From Gigaspora margarita (Eukaryota; Glomeromycota; Glomeromycetes; Diversisporales; Gigasporaceae), in NCBI GenBank assembly GCA_009809945.1, contig WTPW01000366.1:350428-414427 (forward strand): a stretch of DNA of 64,000 bases. The letters are read 5' to 3'. The translations under genes were made by a program, and so were the position numbers. Shown here piece by piece: positions 22,555 to 35,646 of the stretch. Within the stretch, counting starts at the first letter, position 1; every line of letters begins with the position of its first letter. The notes under the pieces are model-generated. The model did not search any database and was not told the origin of the DNA. It saw only the letters and a program-made list of their open reading frames with translations.

Positions 22555-22976
22555 TCAGAAATGATGCTGAAATCAGATGATGCTGAAATCCATGGGATCT
22601 TTGTATCATCAGATTTCCTAAAATTTCTGAAAATCATATAAACAATTGATCTACACTACATCAAATGCCTATATGCATTCTTGATATCTATATATAAAAG
22701 ACCTTCTAACTGTATCAAAAAGGTGACCCTAACCCTAACCCTAACCATGAGGCAAAAAGTATCTATAAAACCACTAACAAAAAGAAAAATTTGCCTTGTG
22801 TTTAGGGTTTGGGTTAGGGTCGCTATTTTGATACAGTTAGAAGGTCTTTTATATATAGATATCAAGTAGTGTAGATAGATTGTTTACACGATTTTTGGAA
22901 ATTTTAGAAAATCTGATGATATCTGATATAGCGATCACATGGATTTCAGCATCATCTGATTTCAGCATCATCCCTG
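22555..22976. mobile_element. Fold-back element with telomere-like repeats in its arms
   Basis: Nearly the whole 420 bp is one inverted repeat. It starts CAGAAATGATGCTGAAATCA and ends with the inverse of CAGGGATGATGCTGAAATCA. The arms run inward through CCTTCTAACTGTATCAAA and reach ACCCTAACCCTAACCCTAAC on the left and GTTTGGGTTAGGGT on the right. The centre (about 22750-22800) has TCTATAAAACCACTAACA, related to the core of the hairpin-ended family. CAG ends suggest hAT, but the flanking duplication is imperfect. Confidence 0.72.
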
Positions 22977-23676
22977 AAATTATTTACTTATTTCAAATTA
23001 AAGCTTTTATTAGAATTTAAACAATATTACTGCAAAATCAGAAATAACTTTACAAAAGTTCTAAATTTTGCTCTATTCAAATTATTGTAGTTAATAATTA
23101 TAGACCTCTAACTGATAATTTTTATAATTTTGGGATTATTTATACAAAACAAAAATTTTAGAAAATTTAATGTATGGTTTTAACATTTTAATTGCAATTA
23201 CTATTAATCTGATTAGCAAAGTTTAAAATTTCAAGAATTTGCGGATTTTTGAAATAATAAAATTTTAAGCAATAATTTAAAATTATGTAAAATGGTCAGA
23301 ATTATAGTGTTTAACTTTCTAATAATGGCAATTCAAAATGTTTTCATGCAAAAAATATAAGATTATATATGTATGTAGTATCATATGTCAATATAGGCAA
23401 TTAATTATAGTAGTATAGACTATGGAGTAGTAACATTTTAGATGCAATGTGTTTCCAGTAAAATCTAATAGTTGAAAAATAGAATAAAATTACTTTAGTA
23501 TTAAAAATGATTTGCTTTTATTATTAATAATAATAAATTCACTTTTTCTCATATTTCGCATATTTAGCATATTGAAAGACTTTAATTGGTTTGATTAATC
23601 AATAATCACGTTTGGATTTACATCAATTAGCCAACCACATGAATGTTATAACCCGTGATTTTCCGCAAAAATGTGA
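22977..23676. other. AT-rich DNA, no gene
   Basis: No frame or repeat that I can support. Confidence 0.5.
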
Positions 23677-23684
23677 GTTTTTAC

Positions 23685-23845
23685 CAGTGATGTAAATTGG
23701 ATCCGCGCAGTAGGCGCAGTGCATATAGATTTAAATTTGCGCATATATCGGGGCTTCTCATGTATATAACACGCATATAAATTTTTTTTTTGTGCATTTT
23801 TTTTTGCATTTGCGCCAATAAAAATTTTTTGAATTTATAACACTG
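23685..23845. mobile_element. hAT-like MITE, 161 bp
   Basis: Ends CAGTGATGTAAATT and, from the other strand, CAGTGTTATAAATTC. Perfect 8-bp duplication GTTTTTAC at 23677-23684 and 23846-23853. The interior holds GCGCA/TGCGC motifs. A small minus-strand frame spanning it is an artefact of the element. Confidence 0.9.
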
Positions 23846-23853
23846 GTTTTTAC

Positions 23854-24304
23854 TATACTTTGTTTGAGAAAGCAATTATTTGATCTCAATTAATTGATTA
23901 GTGACACAGCCCAATTAAACAATTAATTGCAATTTTTGCTGCAGTTCATAAATGTTTTAACTTACTGATCTTGACGTCAGAATTATTAGCAAAAAAAAAA
24001 GTTTATTATATGATTTAATAAAGAAAAAAGCATATATAATTAGATTAATAAAAAAAACTTACGGTATATAATTAAATAAATAAAAAAAGCTTATACGATT
24101 AAAAAAAAAGCTTATATGAATGGATAAAGAAGTGTTTTTTGTTTTCTTTTTAAAAAAACGTATTCTGAAACAGTCTTTATTTTGAAATTGATTACAATGA
24201 GTGCAAAAGTTTCAAACAAATGCTATGTAGAGGTCCTTTTTTGAACATTTGTTTTCGCTTGTAAAGTATTATTATACAGACTGGAGAAAGACTCTTGACC
24301 CGCT
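23854..24304. other. AT-rich DNA, no gene
   Basis: Short A-rich repeats containing AAGCTTATA (about 24028-24116). Nothing coding. Confidence 0.5.
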
Positions 24305-24306
24305 TA

Positions 24307-24973
24307 CAGTAGCCAACAAAAGTAACGCCCGATGATCATTCTATAGTAAAACATATAAAAAATTTAATTTTATATAAATGTAAAAATCAATATTCGTTTT
24401 GTTTAAAAAATTTTTTTAGTATAATAGTAAATTCAATATTTATATTTTATAATATATGAGTTTCATTGAGGCAAACAAATTGAGTTTTTTTAAAAAAAAA
24501 ATTTGAAGTTTTCGATTCAAAATTTCATATGTAAAACATATAAAATTTGTAAATTTGACTTTAAAATTAAATATAAATTTTTAAAATTTTTTTTTAAAAA
24601 AACTAAACTATAATTATTAACATAGTGCTATTATATTTTACGGGCAATGTAAAATAAAAAATTATTTTTATAAAAAAATATAAGTTTTAATATAATGTAA
24701 AACTTACAATTAAATTTTACAAAATTTACATAGTAAAAACATAGTAAAAATCTAAAATTTTAAAATTGCTAAAAATCCAAAGTTTTAATAATAAATAATT
24801 TGTAATTTTATGCGATTAGAAAATTTGATATTTAAATTATATGGTGTATAATTTTCACCGGGGCAAGATAAAATCGATTTTTTTCCTTTTTTGGTAAAAT
24901 AAATTTCCTAAACAGGATTTATATATAATTTACTATGTAAATGATCATCGGGCATTACTTTTGTTGGCTACTA
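24307..24973. mobile_element. Tc1/mariner-like MITE, 667 bp
   Basis: Ends CAGTAGCCAACAAAAGTAAC and, from the other strand, TAGTAGCCAACAAAAGTAAT, both continuing to GCCCGATGATCATT. Flanked by TA (24305-24306 and 24974-24975). CAGT...AAAAGTAA ends with a TA target fit Tc1/mariner. AT-rich interior without transposase. Confidence 0.78.
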
Positions 24974-25302
24974 TACCTTGGAAATCTTTTATTGATGGTA
25001 AATTTGGTCGATTCAAGATGTTCACCAAATTAAACAATAGTTTCTACATGTATATGATTACATTTATTTTAAATGAAATTTTAGTTACTGTATTTTTGCA
25101 ATTACTTTTTCGATACTTTTATTATAAAAATTGCAAATAATTGCAATTGTTGTTTGTAACAATGTCAATTAAATATAATTGTGTAATAATTTAATTGCAA
25201 TTCAATTTTTCAGTACCCCTGTTTTCGAGGTAAGTTTATTTTTTTTACATGATTTGACTTGCAGATCGGGCGTTACTTTTTCCGCCTACTGTACTGTCAT
25301 TT
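24974..25302. other. Orphan Tc1-like terminus
   Basis: GATCGGGCGTTACTTTTTCC then GCCTACTGTA (25264-25293) is a third terminus of the 24307 family in right-end orientation. It is probably the remnant of an overlapping older element. No gene. Confidence 0.5.
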
Positions 25303-25310
25303 GTTGAGTG

Positions 25311-25750
25311 TAGAGATTGTACTCGAGTTGGGTATTACCCGAGTTACCCGCGGTTAACCGGTTAACCGGGTAATGACTAGAGTCACCCGGGTAGATTCAC
25401 CTGAGTAATACCCGGGTAGATTCACCCAAGTAATACCCGGGTAGATATACCTGGGTAATACCCAAGTATGAAGATCTAAATAATGCCTGGGTGATCAAAT
25501 ATTCATAATGAATTGTCACAAGGTTTTTATATACCATAACTTAAAATACTTGTTATACGTCGCTGAACAGATTATATAATAGAAAATTTGATTGGCTACA
25601 ATAATTCATGTAACCAATCACATGGCAGCTTACTCGGGTAAAACGAGTAAGATTTTATACCCGGGTATATCTATTGATTACCCGAGTAACCCGTGGGTTT
25701 ACTCGCCGGTTAACCGAGTAACGTTTTTTTTTGGCCGAGTACAATCACTA
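25311..25750. mobile_element. hAT-like MITE rich in GGTTAACC and CCCGGGTA
   Basis: Ends TAGAGATTGTACTCGAGTTG and, from the other strand, TAGTGATTGTACTCGGCC. Perfect 8-bp duplication GTTGAGTG at 25303-25310 and 25751-25758. Subterminal repeats are CCCGGGTA/TACCCGAGT and CGGTTAACCGG. The 112-bp element at 41041-41152 shares the ends. Confidence 0.92.
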
Positions 25751-25758
25751 GTTGAGTG

Positions 25759-26677
25759 ATGAAATCACATCAAAATGTGAAAAATTACCAAATTTTGACG
25801 AATAAGTCATGTAGACCAATCAAGTTTAAGATTTTGCGGATGAATGCCATTTCAAACAGCGTATAAACAATACACTCATTGCATTCGTTCTTGGTAAGGG
25901 ACGCAGAAAATAGTTTAGTTCCTACACCCTTTCTCTCACAAAGTACCAAATTAATATATTTAACATTTTTCTCGACCCAGCCTTTCCCAACCTACAATGT
26001 AGTTTCCTGATACTGCTGGAACCCATCAACTGATGCTGCTTCTGCTGTTCTACTATTATGATGATACCTTACGCAATCTCATTTGCTAATCTTATGGGTA
26101 CATATCATAGTTTTAGTTCAAATTACTTAAAAAATACTGATTACCAATTTGATATATTCTGCGGACTTAAAGTCCTTTAATTAATATATTTCTGGCACCT
26201 TTGAATGTCCGAATTATTCCAATCACTTGACCAAGCGCATCTGTGCTTTTTTTATTTTTTGTGTAGAATAATTATTTCACTGATTTTTTTAATTAAACCA
26301 CCTCTCCTAAATTACTTCATATTATATCTGATAAATCGTTAAACTTAAATAAGTTTTATTCAAGAATTTTCATCTGTATATTAATTTAATTATTCAATAC
26401 TATTTATTTAAATGCTGTATTATATTTTTGTGTGAAGTCATTTACTTAAATGACAAAAGACGAAACTTAAAGGTTGCGAAAAGCAACGAAAGAGCTCCAG
26501 AAAAAACACCGCTCGCGTGTAATCAAAGGGTTCTAAAATACCTCATTTTCAAATATATATAAATATTTTTCATCTTTACGTACTATGTGAATGTTCTGAT
26601 TTTGATTGATTCTTGTCTCAGTTGATAACTGAGGCATCTCAGATGTAAACGTAAGATGAGGTGCAGAATGTGTTGAT
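25759..26677. other. Intergenic DNA, no gene recognised
   Basis: Composition is less extreme than before, but there is no long frame, splice-consistent exon chain or repeat that I can defend. Confidence 0.5.
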
Positions 26678-26686
26678 GAGTCATAA

Positions 26687-27426
26687 AGCATAGTGGAAGT
26701 TCATTTTGATTGGTTAAATTAGGATAAATTTGATTGGCGAAGATCTTTTTTTTTATATTGTCAATTGTAATTTTTAAAGTACCTTTAATAAGTAAAGATA
26801 GTCACGACATATAAAATTTTTTTTCTGTAATACGTAACTACTACGATGATTTAATCTATCGTTTTTTTACTTTTAAAGCTACCGTTTTTTAATAACTGAT
26901 GCAATAGGATGCAAAAGATTGAGAAACTAAATGAGAAGCGAAAGTTTTGAAAGGTCGGAAGGTNTTTCGGCGACCNAAGCAATTAGTAAGTGAAAGTTGT
27001 CTCANCTATGTAGTTCTGCTTTGTTTTCTNTAAGTAAAAAGTACTACGTATTTGAAACTAATATTCCAAACTCTAACTTTTTATTATATTTAAGTTATAT
27101 AAATACATTTTATAGTAGCAGTGTTTAGAAATCTTCGTTTATGTTATTTTATTCAGCAGATTGTGTCGCAAAACTTAGAGTATTTGTTGAAAATAAATCT
27201 TGTACTTATTGCGAAATGAAATAATATCATATACATAGTGAAATATGAATAGCTATGAACCTTAAATAATGTATTGTAAGGCTATAATACGCGCCTTTAG
27301 AAAGTATTTCGAAAGTTTCGTGAGTAATAGAATTTCATCCGGGCATAGCCGATACTTTATCCGGAGAATGATCTACATTTTTTCCGGGTAATTTAACAAC
27401 CAATCAAAATAAACTTCCACTATGCT
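26687..27426. mobile_element. MULE-like MITE, 740 bp, copy 1
   Basis: Ends AGCATAGTGGAAGTTCATTT and, from the other strand, AGCATAGTGGAAGTTTATTT. Perfect 9-bp duplication GAGTCATAA at 26678-26686 and 27427-27435. A second copy lies at 60441-61185 in reverse orientation. A 9-bp duplication suggests Mutator-like transposition. A few N bases sit at 26964-27030. No transposase. Confidence 0.9.
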
Positions 27427-27435
27427 GAGTCATAA

Positions 27436-29447
27436 TGCAAGACATTTTATTGGCTTAGAAATTAGTCACATTTACTTGCTCCAATCAAATTCATACCATA
27501 TCAAATCTCTGCTTATCGTGTACTTTGTGGGGTTTCTATTACTTTTAAATTAGAAATATATGGTACATACAGACATTGCTACAATAAATTTCGAAAGTAT
27601 TTATGTTTGACAAAATTACAAAACTTTGCTTTTAAAAGTGAATAAATACAAATTCAAGAGAAAAATGAAAAAATGATATAAGATTATTACTTGAGAAAAC
27701 CAGATGTTGCATTACTTACTTAGCATTATTTAAAGGATTAAAAATTAGGATTGGAACTGTTTAACAGCATAAAAATTGTTCCATAATTCCGGACTGAATT
27801 ATGTTTATCATGGACAAAACTATCATAATGAAGAAAGAATTAAATGTTAATATAATTAAACGGTTAGTCGTTAGAAAAATTTTAGGATTTTCCAATCTCT
27901 AATTATTTACATTTAAAAATATCAAATTGCCTTAATTGAAATGGACAAGATACTCACTGGGCATATAAAAAGTCGAGCATCCATTCTGCACAGACCGGGC
28001 CGGAATTAAAAAATTTCGTGAAATTACGGGCCATATATATCATAAACATAGTAAAAAACTGACAAACTTTTTACAAACATGTGTGGGCCGGCAAAATAAA
28101 AATTCTGTCAAGCCGTTGTGAAGGTGCGAATCGTGCCCTACGTTTAAATATCACAAAGATACTAACTAAACTACTTTAACTTAACCCTTATAATGGTAAG
28201 GCTTCTATTGAGGCGTAGATAAACTTAGTCCGAGTAACTATGGTCGAATGGAGCTCATAATTCGGGATCACTGGATTAGACATTTATACCTATCTGGTGT
28301 ATAATAATAACAGTTTACTAATTCAAATATCTATCGAGGGTACTAAAGTTAACATTTCTACTCTAGTTTTGAAGGTTATAACTCAATGAAGTTGAACTCC
28401 ATTTGAGTTCTTCTCTCTAGAGCTGCTTCATTGTGAAGACAAAAGACATCGTACTTGTCTTAATCAAGTTACCAGGTTCGATAAATTAAACGAATTCGAA
28501 AATTCGATAAATTAAATAAATTCGATAAATCAGACAAATTTGATAAATCAGATAAATCGAACTAATCGAACTTATTCAACTTATCAAATTTTCCTATTAT
28601 TCAAATAGATAATTCGTTTACTACCAGTATACTAAGAAACTATAGTAATACATTCTAATTAAATTGGGTAAAGTAGTAAGCTCGGCCCAAATCCACCGAA
28701 TTTGTATGCACCCAATTCACGATATTAAGAAAAATTGGGTTCAAACCGCAATCCACCCTTTTACACCGTGCAGATCCCTATCCAGTCAAGTAATTTGTTA
28801 AAATTTGAATAAGTTCAATAAAAATTTTGAATTGAACAATTTTACCACAACTTTATGATAGATAAACAAGCATTAACATATTAATATATAAGATATTCTA
28901 ATTTATATACCATGCTAAAAATATCATTCCATTATGTTTTGTTAATATTTTTAATATATAGCCATTCAGGTTTCAGTATAAAAATGTTATACAATATCTT
29001 GTTTAAAATAATGAACCTATTTTTGATCAAATATAATTAATAAACTTTTTATGATATTCACAACTTTAATGATATTCACTTAGATTTTTTTTAATTCTTC
29101 AATCGAGGGTCAATGAAGAAATTATAGGCTGGGATCGGCCCTAAAAAAAACTCGGAAAGGCTGACCCTTTTACTAATACAATTTTTTCTTATCAGAATCA
29201 GTCTTCACATCTATACTGAACATGTAAATGGTCATCATCTAGTTCCTTATCAAATTCTGGGATATTAAATTATTTAATTTTTATTCTTTTTTTTTTGTCT
29301 ATGAAAAACATTTCAGTATACTAGTATTTATGTTGATTGATTTGTTTATATACCAGAACATTTTAGTTCCTTATACGGTGGTTTATATTCGCTATTTGCC
29401 TTTTTATCATTTAAATTAGAAACTAATATATTTAATATTGTAAATGA
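27436..29447. other. Intergenic DNA with a short degenerate array
   Basis: No gene recognised over 2 kb. At about 28478-28580 a TTCGATAAATYARAYAAA unit repeats some five times. The stretch just after the channel pseudogene is plain AT-rich DNA. Confidence 0.5.
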
Positions 29448-30759
29448 TTATCTGATTTTTATATGCTTCAGAAGGGAATCAACTCTAACACCTCTTTTAT
29501 CGACTGACCTGGCCGACAAAGATGTAGACTGAGGGTACCAGCCCGTATCATTAATCATGCTTTCTTCATTTTCAGATTTTACATTAGCAAGTTTCTTAAG
29601 AGCATCGGAAAGAAATGGCATTTCATCGATATTATCCCACCTATTATTTTGTATTCTTTTGATTATGCTATGAAGCTTATCAAGATTAAATTTATAAAAT
29701 CTACAATATAAAATAATCAAATATTAATTATATAATTTCAGGGAATCAATTTTTTTTAAAATAAAATTAAGGATAATATTAATAGTTACATAATTTCAGG
29801 AAACCAATTATTTTTTCTCCTTTGAGAAGGTAACATGTAAAGTAGTTCAATTTCTGATAACATCTGTTTAAATCAAAAATTAAAGATATTTATTTAACTT
29901 CAAAATATAATGAAGAATTAATAAATAATAAATAAATAAAATTTATACCTTTGCTTTTTGAAGTAAAAATAATTCTTTTCTATTTGTTTTAGGAATAGCA
30001 TTACTCAAAAGACCAATAAATAAATTCATTAAATAAATTGTTGTAAAAAAAGAAAAGAAAACTATCAAAGCTGCTAATATTGAATTTTCTGTTAATGTCC
30101 AATTTGACAAATAGGTTGAATCTCCTATAAAATCATTAATTAAAATTATTATTAACATAATAAAAAATAGATTATTTTTATTAAAAAAAAAATCAAAAAT
30201 ACCTGTTAACATCATATATACAACAAAGAAGGCAGTATATAGTGTTGAAAACATGTTTGTAGATGCACTAGGAAGTTCAGTAAGTGTGGGATTTTCAGAG
30301 ACAGTGCCATTTTCTGTAACAGAATAATATGCAGTTACAAGATTCCATGGATTATTTGGATCATTTGAATTATTAAGATTATTTAAGGAAATATTAGTTG
30401 TTGGTCGTAACAAAATATGTAAAGAATGTGAAAAAGCAAATACTATAAAAGCAAATATTACTAAAAATGAAAAGGCTTTTTGTGCAACCCCAATAATCAT
30501 TGCAAAATATCCTCCTAAACTTTCAAAAGTATGGAAAAATAATAAAAATTTAATTTCAAGAAATAGTATAGAAATTGTCGCACCCCAGACAGGAATTGTA
30601 GAATATTCTAACCAAGTAATAGAAGTATATATAGGAAATGATAACGCTGCGACATCTTAAAATATATGTATTATTAGATTGAATTTAGAAATTTTATTAT
30701 TAGATTGATATTTAGAAATTTTAAGAATTTTAAAAATCAAAAGTAATAATTGAAATAAT

Positions 30760-30822
30760 TGAATTAATAGAAATAATTGAATTAATAGAAATAATTGAAT
30801 TAATAGAAATAATTGAATCTTA
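30760..30822. repeat. Tandem array in an intron of the pseudogene
   Basis: An 18-bp unit, GAATTAATAGAAATAATT, is repeated about three times inside intron 3 of the channel pseudogene. The paralogue has only a short AAATAATTG run there. Confidence 0.8.
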
Positions 30823-33151
30823 AAATACAATACCGAACCAGTTCCAAGGATCACCAACCCAACGTAATGGATAATAAATAAACTGTCGAAATTCAAAAAA
30901 GAGATGCCAAGCTCCAAGTATTATAGTTGTAATTAATAATAGTTCTTGTGTACTTTTAGATATTCCATGTTCTATAGTAGCAACTATTAAAAAACAAATC
31001 ATAAAAATTGAATAAAATACAAAAATAGCTATAAAGTAATATTTTCCATAAGTATTCCATTTAAAATTAATAATTGCTTGACCACTCCACCATTTATAAA
31101 GTTCAGAATATTCATAATTAGCAAAAGGACTAAATTTAGGAAAAAATATTTCTAACAAAGGATTATATTCACTGGGATAAGAACTAAATTTTGGTAATAG
31201 AAAAATTAATATGATATACTGATGTTGATCATCAGTTTTTTTTGATTTTTTTTTGAAAAATTTAATAAATGGTATTTTATTTAGAAAACAAAAAATGACT
31301 TTTTAAAATCTTTAAATCGTGTAATAATTTTATTAATAAAAGAAATGTTAGAAGGTTGTGGATAGTCTTCAAGACTCTGAAGATATGATTTTGAAGAGAA
31401 ATTGTCGATTGCAGTATTTCTACTTGTACTTAGAGGAATAAATGCAGTATTAGATAAAAAGTGATTTAATAAGTCAGGATATTTCATAGATAATTCATTA
31501 ATTTTAAAGGTAATAATCTCCAATAAATTAATATTTGTTAATAAATTAATATCTTTTCTCTCTTCGGTTTTGTTCTTAATACATTGCATATACAATTTTT
31601 CCATTAACTTTTCTGTCATCTTATATTGATTATACTTTAAAAATCTATTTAAAAGTATTTTTCCATATAATGATATTGCCAATTTATCATCAATACAAGC
31701 ATCTAATAAATCTTGAAAAGGGTTAGTCTTATTGTTAAAAAATATACTTAAATCTCTGTTTTCGCGATAGTTAGTAATTGATTGAAAATCTGGTGATAAT
31801 GATGGACGATCTTTTATATCATTGAGTAACTTTTGAATTGGTTCTCTATCTGCAATAAATACTTTATATTTATTTTTGTAACTTTTATTATCTAGCTTAT
31901 TTTGTCATTTTTTTTCCTTCTTGTCATCTATATATTTTTGATTAAAAGGGAATCCAGATCCCCTGTAATATCGAAATCTAATTTTGTCTTTTTGTTCAAT
32001 TGACTGAATTGTCAAAATTAGTAAGCCAATAGATGTAATCATTATCAAATCTCCATTATCCAATAATTTACATTTATAAATAAATTTTTGATTTTGATCA
32101 CTTAGATACTCTGAATTAATTTTCCATTTATCTACAGATTTCCAATCCTCCTCAGCAGGCTCGTATTTCTTAGCTTTCATGGCCTGCACTATAGTTAAAT
32201 TTTTGTCTTTGTCCTGTGTTACTATCCATTTTACTAACAAATTCTTGGATTCATATGTTTGATTCTCAATATTATTATCAAGAATAGACTCATTTTTATC
32301 ATAATCTTGTATAATTGTTTGTAGAAAATCTTTTACTTGAGATTTTCTAGGTAATGCTCTTATTTTATTATGATCACCTAATTTTTCACGTAAATATTTG
32401 ATCCATTGTTGTTTAGAAATCTCTTGAACCAAAATTTGTCTATCTGATACTATATAGATTTTCTCGTTCTTTAATATTTTAAATTTTTCTATATCTTTAT
32501 TTGAATTGGAAAAATTTTTAAAGAAATTGAAGCAACGATTTTATCTTGCTTATTGTTCTTAAGGTCATACGGATCTTGTATTTCTAGTTTACCATTCTCA
32601 AAAAATAAAAGTAATCTTTCTCCTTCATCGAATGAAATAAATTCCCAATACAATAATTTTGATTCTTTTCTATATTTGCCTATTTAAATTATGTATAAGT
32701 TAGTTTAAATTTTTTTGTATGCATAAATTTAAATCACTTACATTACTTACATTGTGATAAAAGTAATGAATTTTCTGTCAAATAAACTGAAATAATTATA
32801 TTATATGTTTTAGAAGTATCTTCTAAAAATACTGCAAGTAAAGTGCTTTCTTTATTAAAAATGCTAAGCACATTTGCCACATTAAAATGTGTCAAAATTC
32901 TATTCAATCCCAAATGATATTGTTTTTCAAATGATAATGTATTTAAATTCCATTGTGTTAATGTTCCATAGGTATCAAAAAGTATAAAATTTTCTTTATT
33001 ACATAAATTATTCCATACGAAATTTGTAGGTTCTATAAAAATCAAATTATTAATCTTCCAACTTTCTTTGCTTAAATTTTTAATCAAAAATCTAAGAATA
33101 TTTAGAGTATTTTTTCTGGGTGTAAATGCTTCAATTACGAAATCTCCATTA

Positions 33152-33304
33152 GGGTCGTGTCATTAATCACCTGATTATTTTTTTATCAAGAGGCCTACCC
33201 CCCTCCCTCTTCTTTAATATATATATAGTCAGGTTCTTATATATAATTTCAACTTTTTTTAACCCCCTCCCCCCTAAAAAATCACCTGATTTTTGTCACC
33301 CCCC
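33152..33304. mobile_element. Harbinger/Tourist-like MITE in exon 2 of the pseudogene
   Basis: Flanked by TTA (33149-33151 and 33305-33307). The intact paralogue reads CTCCATTATCATAAAATA without interruption at about 39293-39310, giving an exact empty site. Same family and orientation as 9173-9325. Confidence 0.95.
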
Positions 33305-33830
33305 TTATCATAAAATATACAATCCCCAAGCCAATTATTTTCGATTGGCTCATCTAGATATGACATTGTTAGTTTTATTATTTTATTCTTTGCTTTAAGA
33401 TCAACAATCACTTTAAAAGATTAAATATTTGATATTTATTTTTAAGTATTGAAAGTATCATAAAAAATGTATTAATGTATCTTTTATTTTTTTGTTACTA
33501 ACCGATTCTTCCATTGTCAAACGTTTTACAATACAAATGTATTGCAACAAGTTTATCGTTCGAAACTCTGGCTAAAACTGGACGCCACCACTCAGATGTG
33601 AAAGTTCTCAATTTTAAATCCTCACAGATATGGTTAATATCTATTGAACAATTATCAAAATAAAAAAGTTCTTCATTTCGTTGCCATCCACAAATTGATT
33701 GATCTTCTTCACTCCATGTAGCTGTGTACTTATCATTTGGTGACAGAAGAAGTCTTTCTATTTTCTTGCCATTGTGTGGCGGTTCATGGTTGATTTCAAC
33801 AATCATATGTAACTTTTCATCTTCACTCAT

Positions 33831-34150
33831 TTATAAATTATCACTTAATTTGAAATTAATTTATATTTAATTCAATTCTTTATCAAAAATATTGTAATTT
33901 AAGTTATATTTGGGCTTTATGTGCTCTTAAATAAGTCTACTAGTTCATTTGGCATGACCAGCCTTTCTTTATACAAACAATGAAACTTTTTGATACATGT
34001 ATTTTCAAGAAAATTTTTCAAAATTGCTTGGTTTGAGTCGGTAAACCTAAAAATATTTTGTAAATATTATTGTTTATTATTAGTTTTTAGATACTAAATA
34101 AAATAATTTTCTTGATAACTAAACGTTAATGAAGAATTTCGAATTTTCTG
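33831..34150 (-). promoter_or_regulatory. Upstream segment shared by both channel genes
   Basis: The sequence upstream of the pseudogene start resembles that upstream of the intact gene (39830-40150), including TATTTGGGCTTTATGTGC (33907-33924; 39867-39884). It was probably carried along in the duplication. No defined promoter element can be assigned. Confidence 0.4.
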
Positions 34151-34796
34151 ACAAATACAGCTTGAACAATTAAATTCGTACTGTATGTATAGTACTATTT
34201 CTTTATGATAGTTGTATCATAAAATTTGCTTAGCAATCTATATCAAATATTTTTATTCTAATATATAAATATGTAGAAAGGTAACGATCATTTTGATATA
34301 AATTTAAATGTTTATAACAATATATATTATTGCTATTAATCTTTTTTAAAAACGGTTTAATTGGTTTAATATTATCTGAAATTTGTTAAACTCATTTTCC
34401 AGCAACTTCATTTCTGATAGTTATTAATTTGCTTTCTTTTTTAGACTAACCATCTATTCAAAATTACTTTAATATTAGGCATGTAAAGTTGATTTTTCGC
34501 TTTGCATTACATGGAATCTGAAAATTTAGGTCGGACGGTCGGTCATTTTTTTTTTTTTTTGTTTTTTTTTTTTTTTTTTTTAATATACTGTAAATTAATA
34601 GAATTATGTTTATATCTATGCAATGTTGATTTTTCATTTTGCTTAACAAGGGATCAAAAAATTGGGTTAGCAGTCATATTTTTTCTGTAAGTCCTATCAG
34701 ATAATTACGGGAAATTAAGGTCTCCATCAGGTGACACCGGATGAGAATAGCGGAAAATAATAAATGGCAAAACTCGAATAATTGGCATAATTGGAA

Positions 34797-34834
<38 letters not shown>

Positions 34835-35646
34835 CAAAAGGGTGACGAAGAGAACAAATGAACAAGACAAGTGAAATAAGAAAAAAATAAAAAGTTCACA
34901 ATTTACTCCCAACATTTACAGTCCTTATCGCTAATCTCTATAACATGCATACGAATTTATTATTTTTTTTATATAAGTCTCTTCTTCATATAAGCTTTCC
35001 TTCATATAAGCCACAGATCTGGTGATCCTCGTGATAATAACATTATCGTGACTTTTGTCAACACTTAGGGTTAGTATTCAGGCTTTTGTTACAATTTATC
35101 AGTCTCAGCCCCTAAGATTTGAAAATGGCGTATATAAATTGTAATAAATAAAACAATTAAATTTAAAGCTCAATTCCGGTATTATTGAAACAAATGTATC
35201 TGATAAATTTCTATTAATTTATATGAAATATAATAAATATATATATATATATTTTTTATTATAGAAATAAAATATAAGAAATGCGCTGTCAAACATAACA
35301 GAAATTGATAATGAATACAATCTTTAAGTTTCTACTATTGCTACTTATGAACCAGTTAATTTAAGCAAATAAATATATATAATTTTTAGTATGGTTGGTG
35401 GAAATATTTTTAACATTTCTACATAAAAAGTGAAATCAGCTAAAAAAAAAAAAAAAACTCAATAAATGACAATATTGCAGAGGATATCAAAAGATATATT
35501 TATTTGAGTATATTTCTGGCTCAAAAGAAGTGCCTTCGTTTCATATAGTGTAAATCTCCTTAAAAGCTTGTAATGATCGAATTGATAAGTTACCACAGAA
35601 TTAAATATTGTCGGCATCAACAAACGGATTAATTGTGATATTTATA
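34151..35646. other. Spacer between the channel paralogues
   Basis: No gene. It contains a T-tract at 34547-34582 and an A-tract of about 30 at 34801-34830. Small frames rich in Phe or Lys here come from those tracts. A short TA array lies at 35237-35251. Confidence 0.55.

Larger units (their letters stand above)
29448..33830 (-). pseudogene. Broken beta-propeller/TRP-type channel gene
   Basis: Tandem paralogue of the intact gene at 35647-39829, with the same seven-exon layout: 33830-33503, 33410-32751, 32679-30834, 30655-30203, 30124-29949, 29863-29790, 29700-29448. Exons 4-7, encoding S3 to the C-terminus (including FAMIIGVAQKAF and IYLMNLFIGLLSNAIP), are open. Four lesions disable the first half: the MITE at 33152-33304 in exon 2, which adds 156 bp and an in-frame stop; a 1-nt deletion near 32527; a TGA at 31905-31907; and a 35-bp insertion at about 31275-31309 that shifts the frame. 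Its C-terminus is longer than the paralogue's (ends SLLKHIKIR). It lacks the 36-residue internal repeat of the paralogue. Confidence 0.85.

Noticed and set aside
22725..22820. Possible chromosome-internal telomere
   Set aside because: Only three to four repeat units, placed symmetrically inside a fold-back element; not a telomeric tract.
22681..22869. Frames on both strands that begin with identical peptides
   Set aside because: The DNA is an inverted repeat, so both strands read alike; no protein is implied.
34464..34915. Phe- and Lys-rich small frames
   Set aside because: They come from long T and A tracts.
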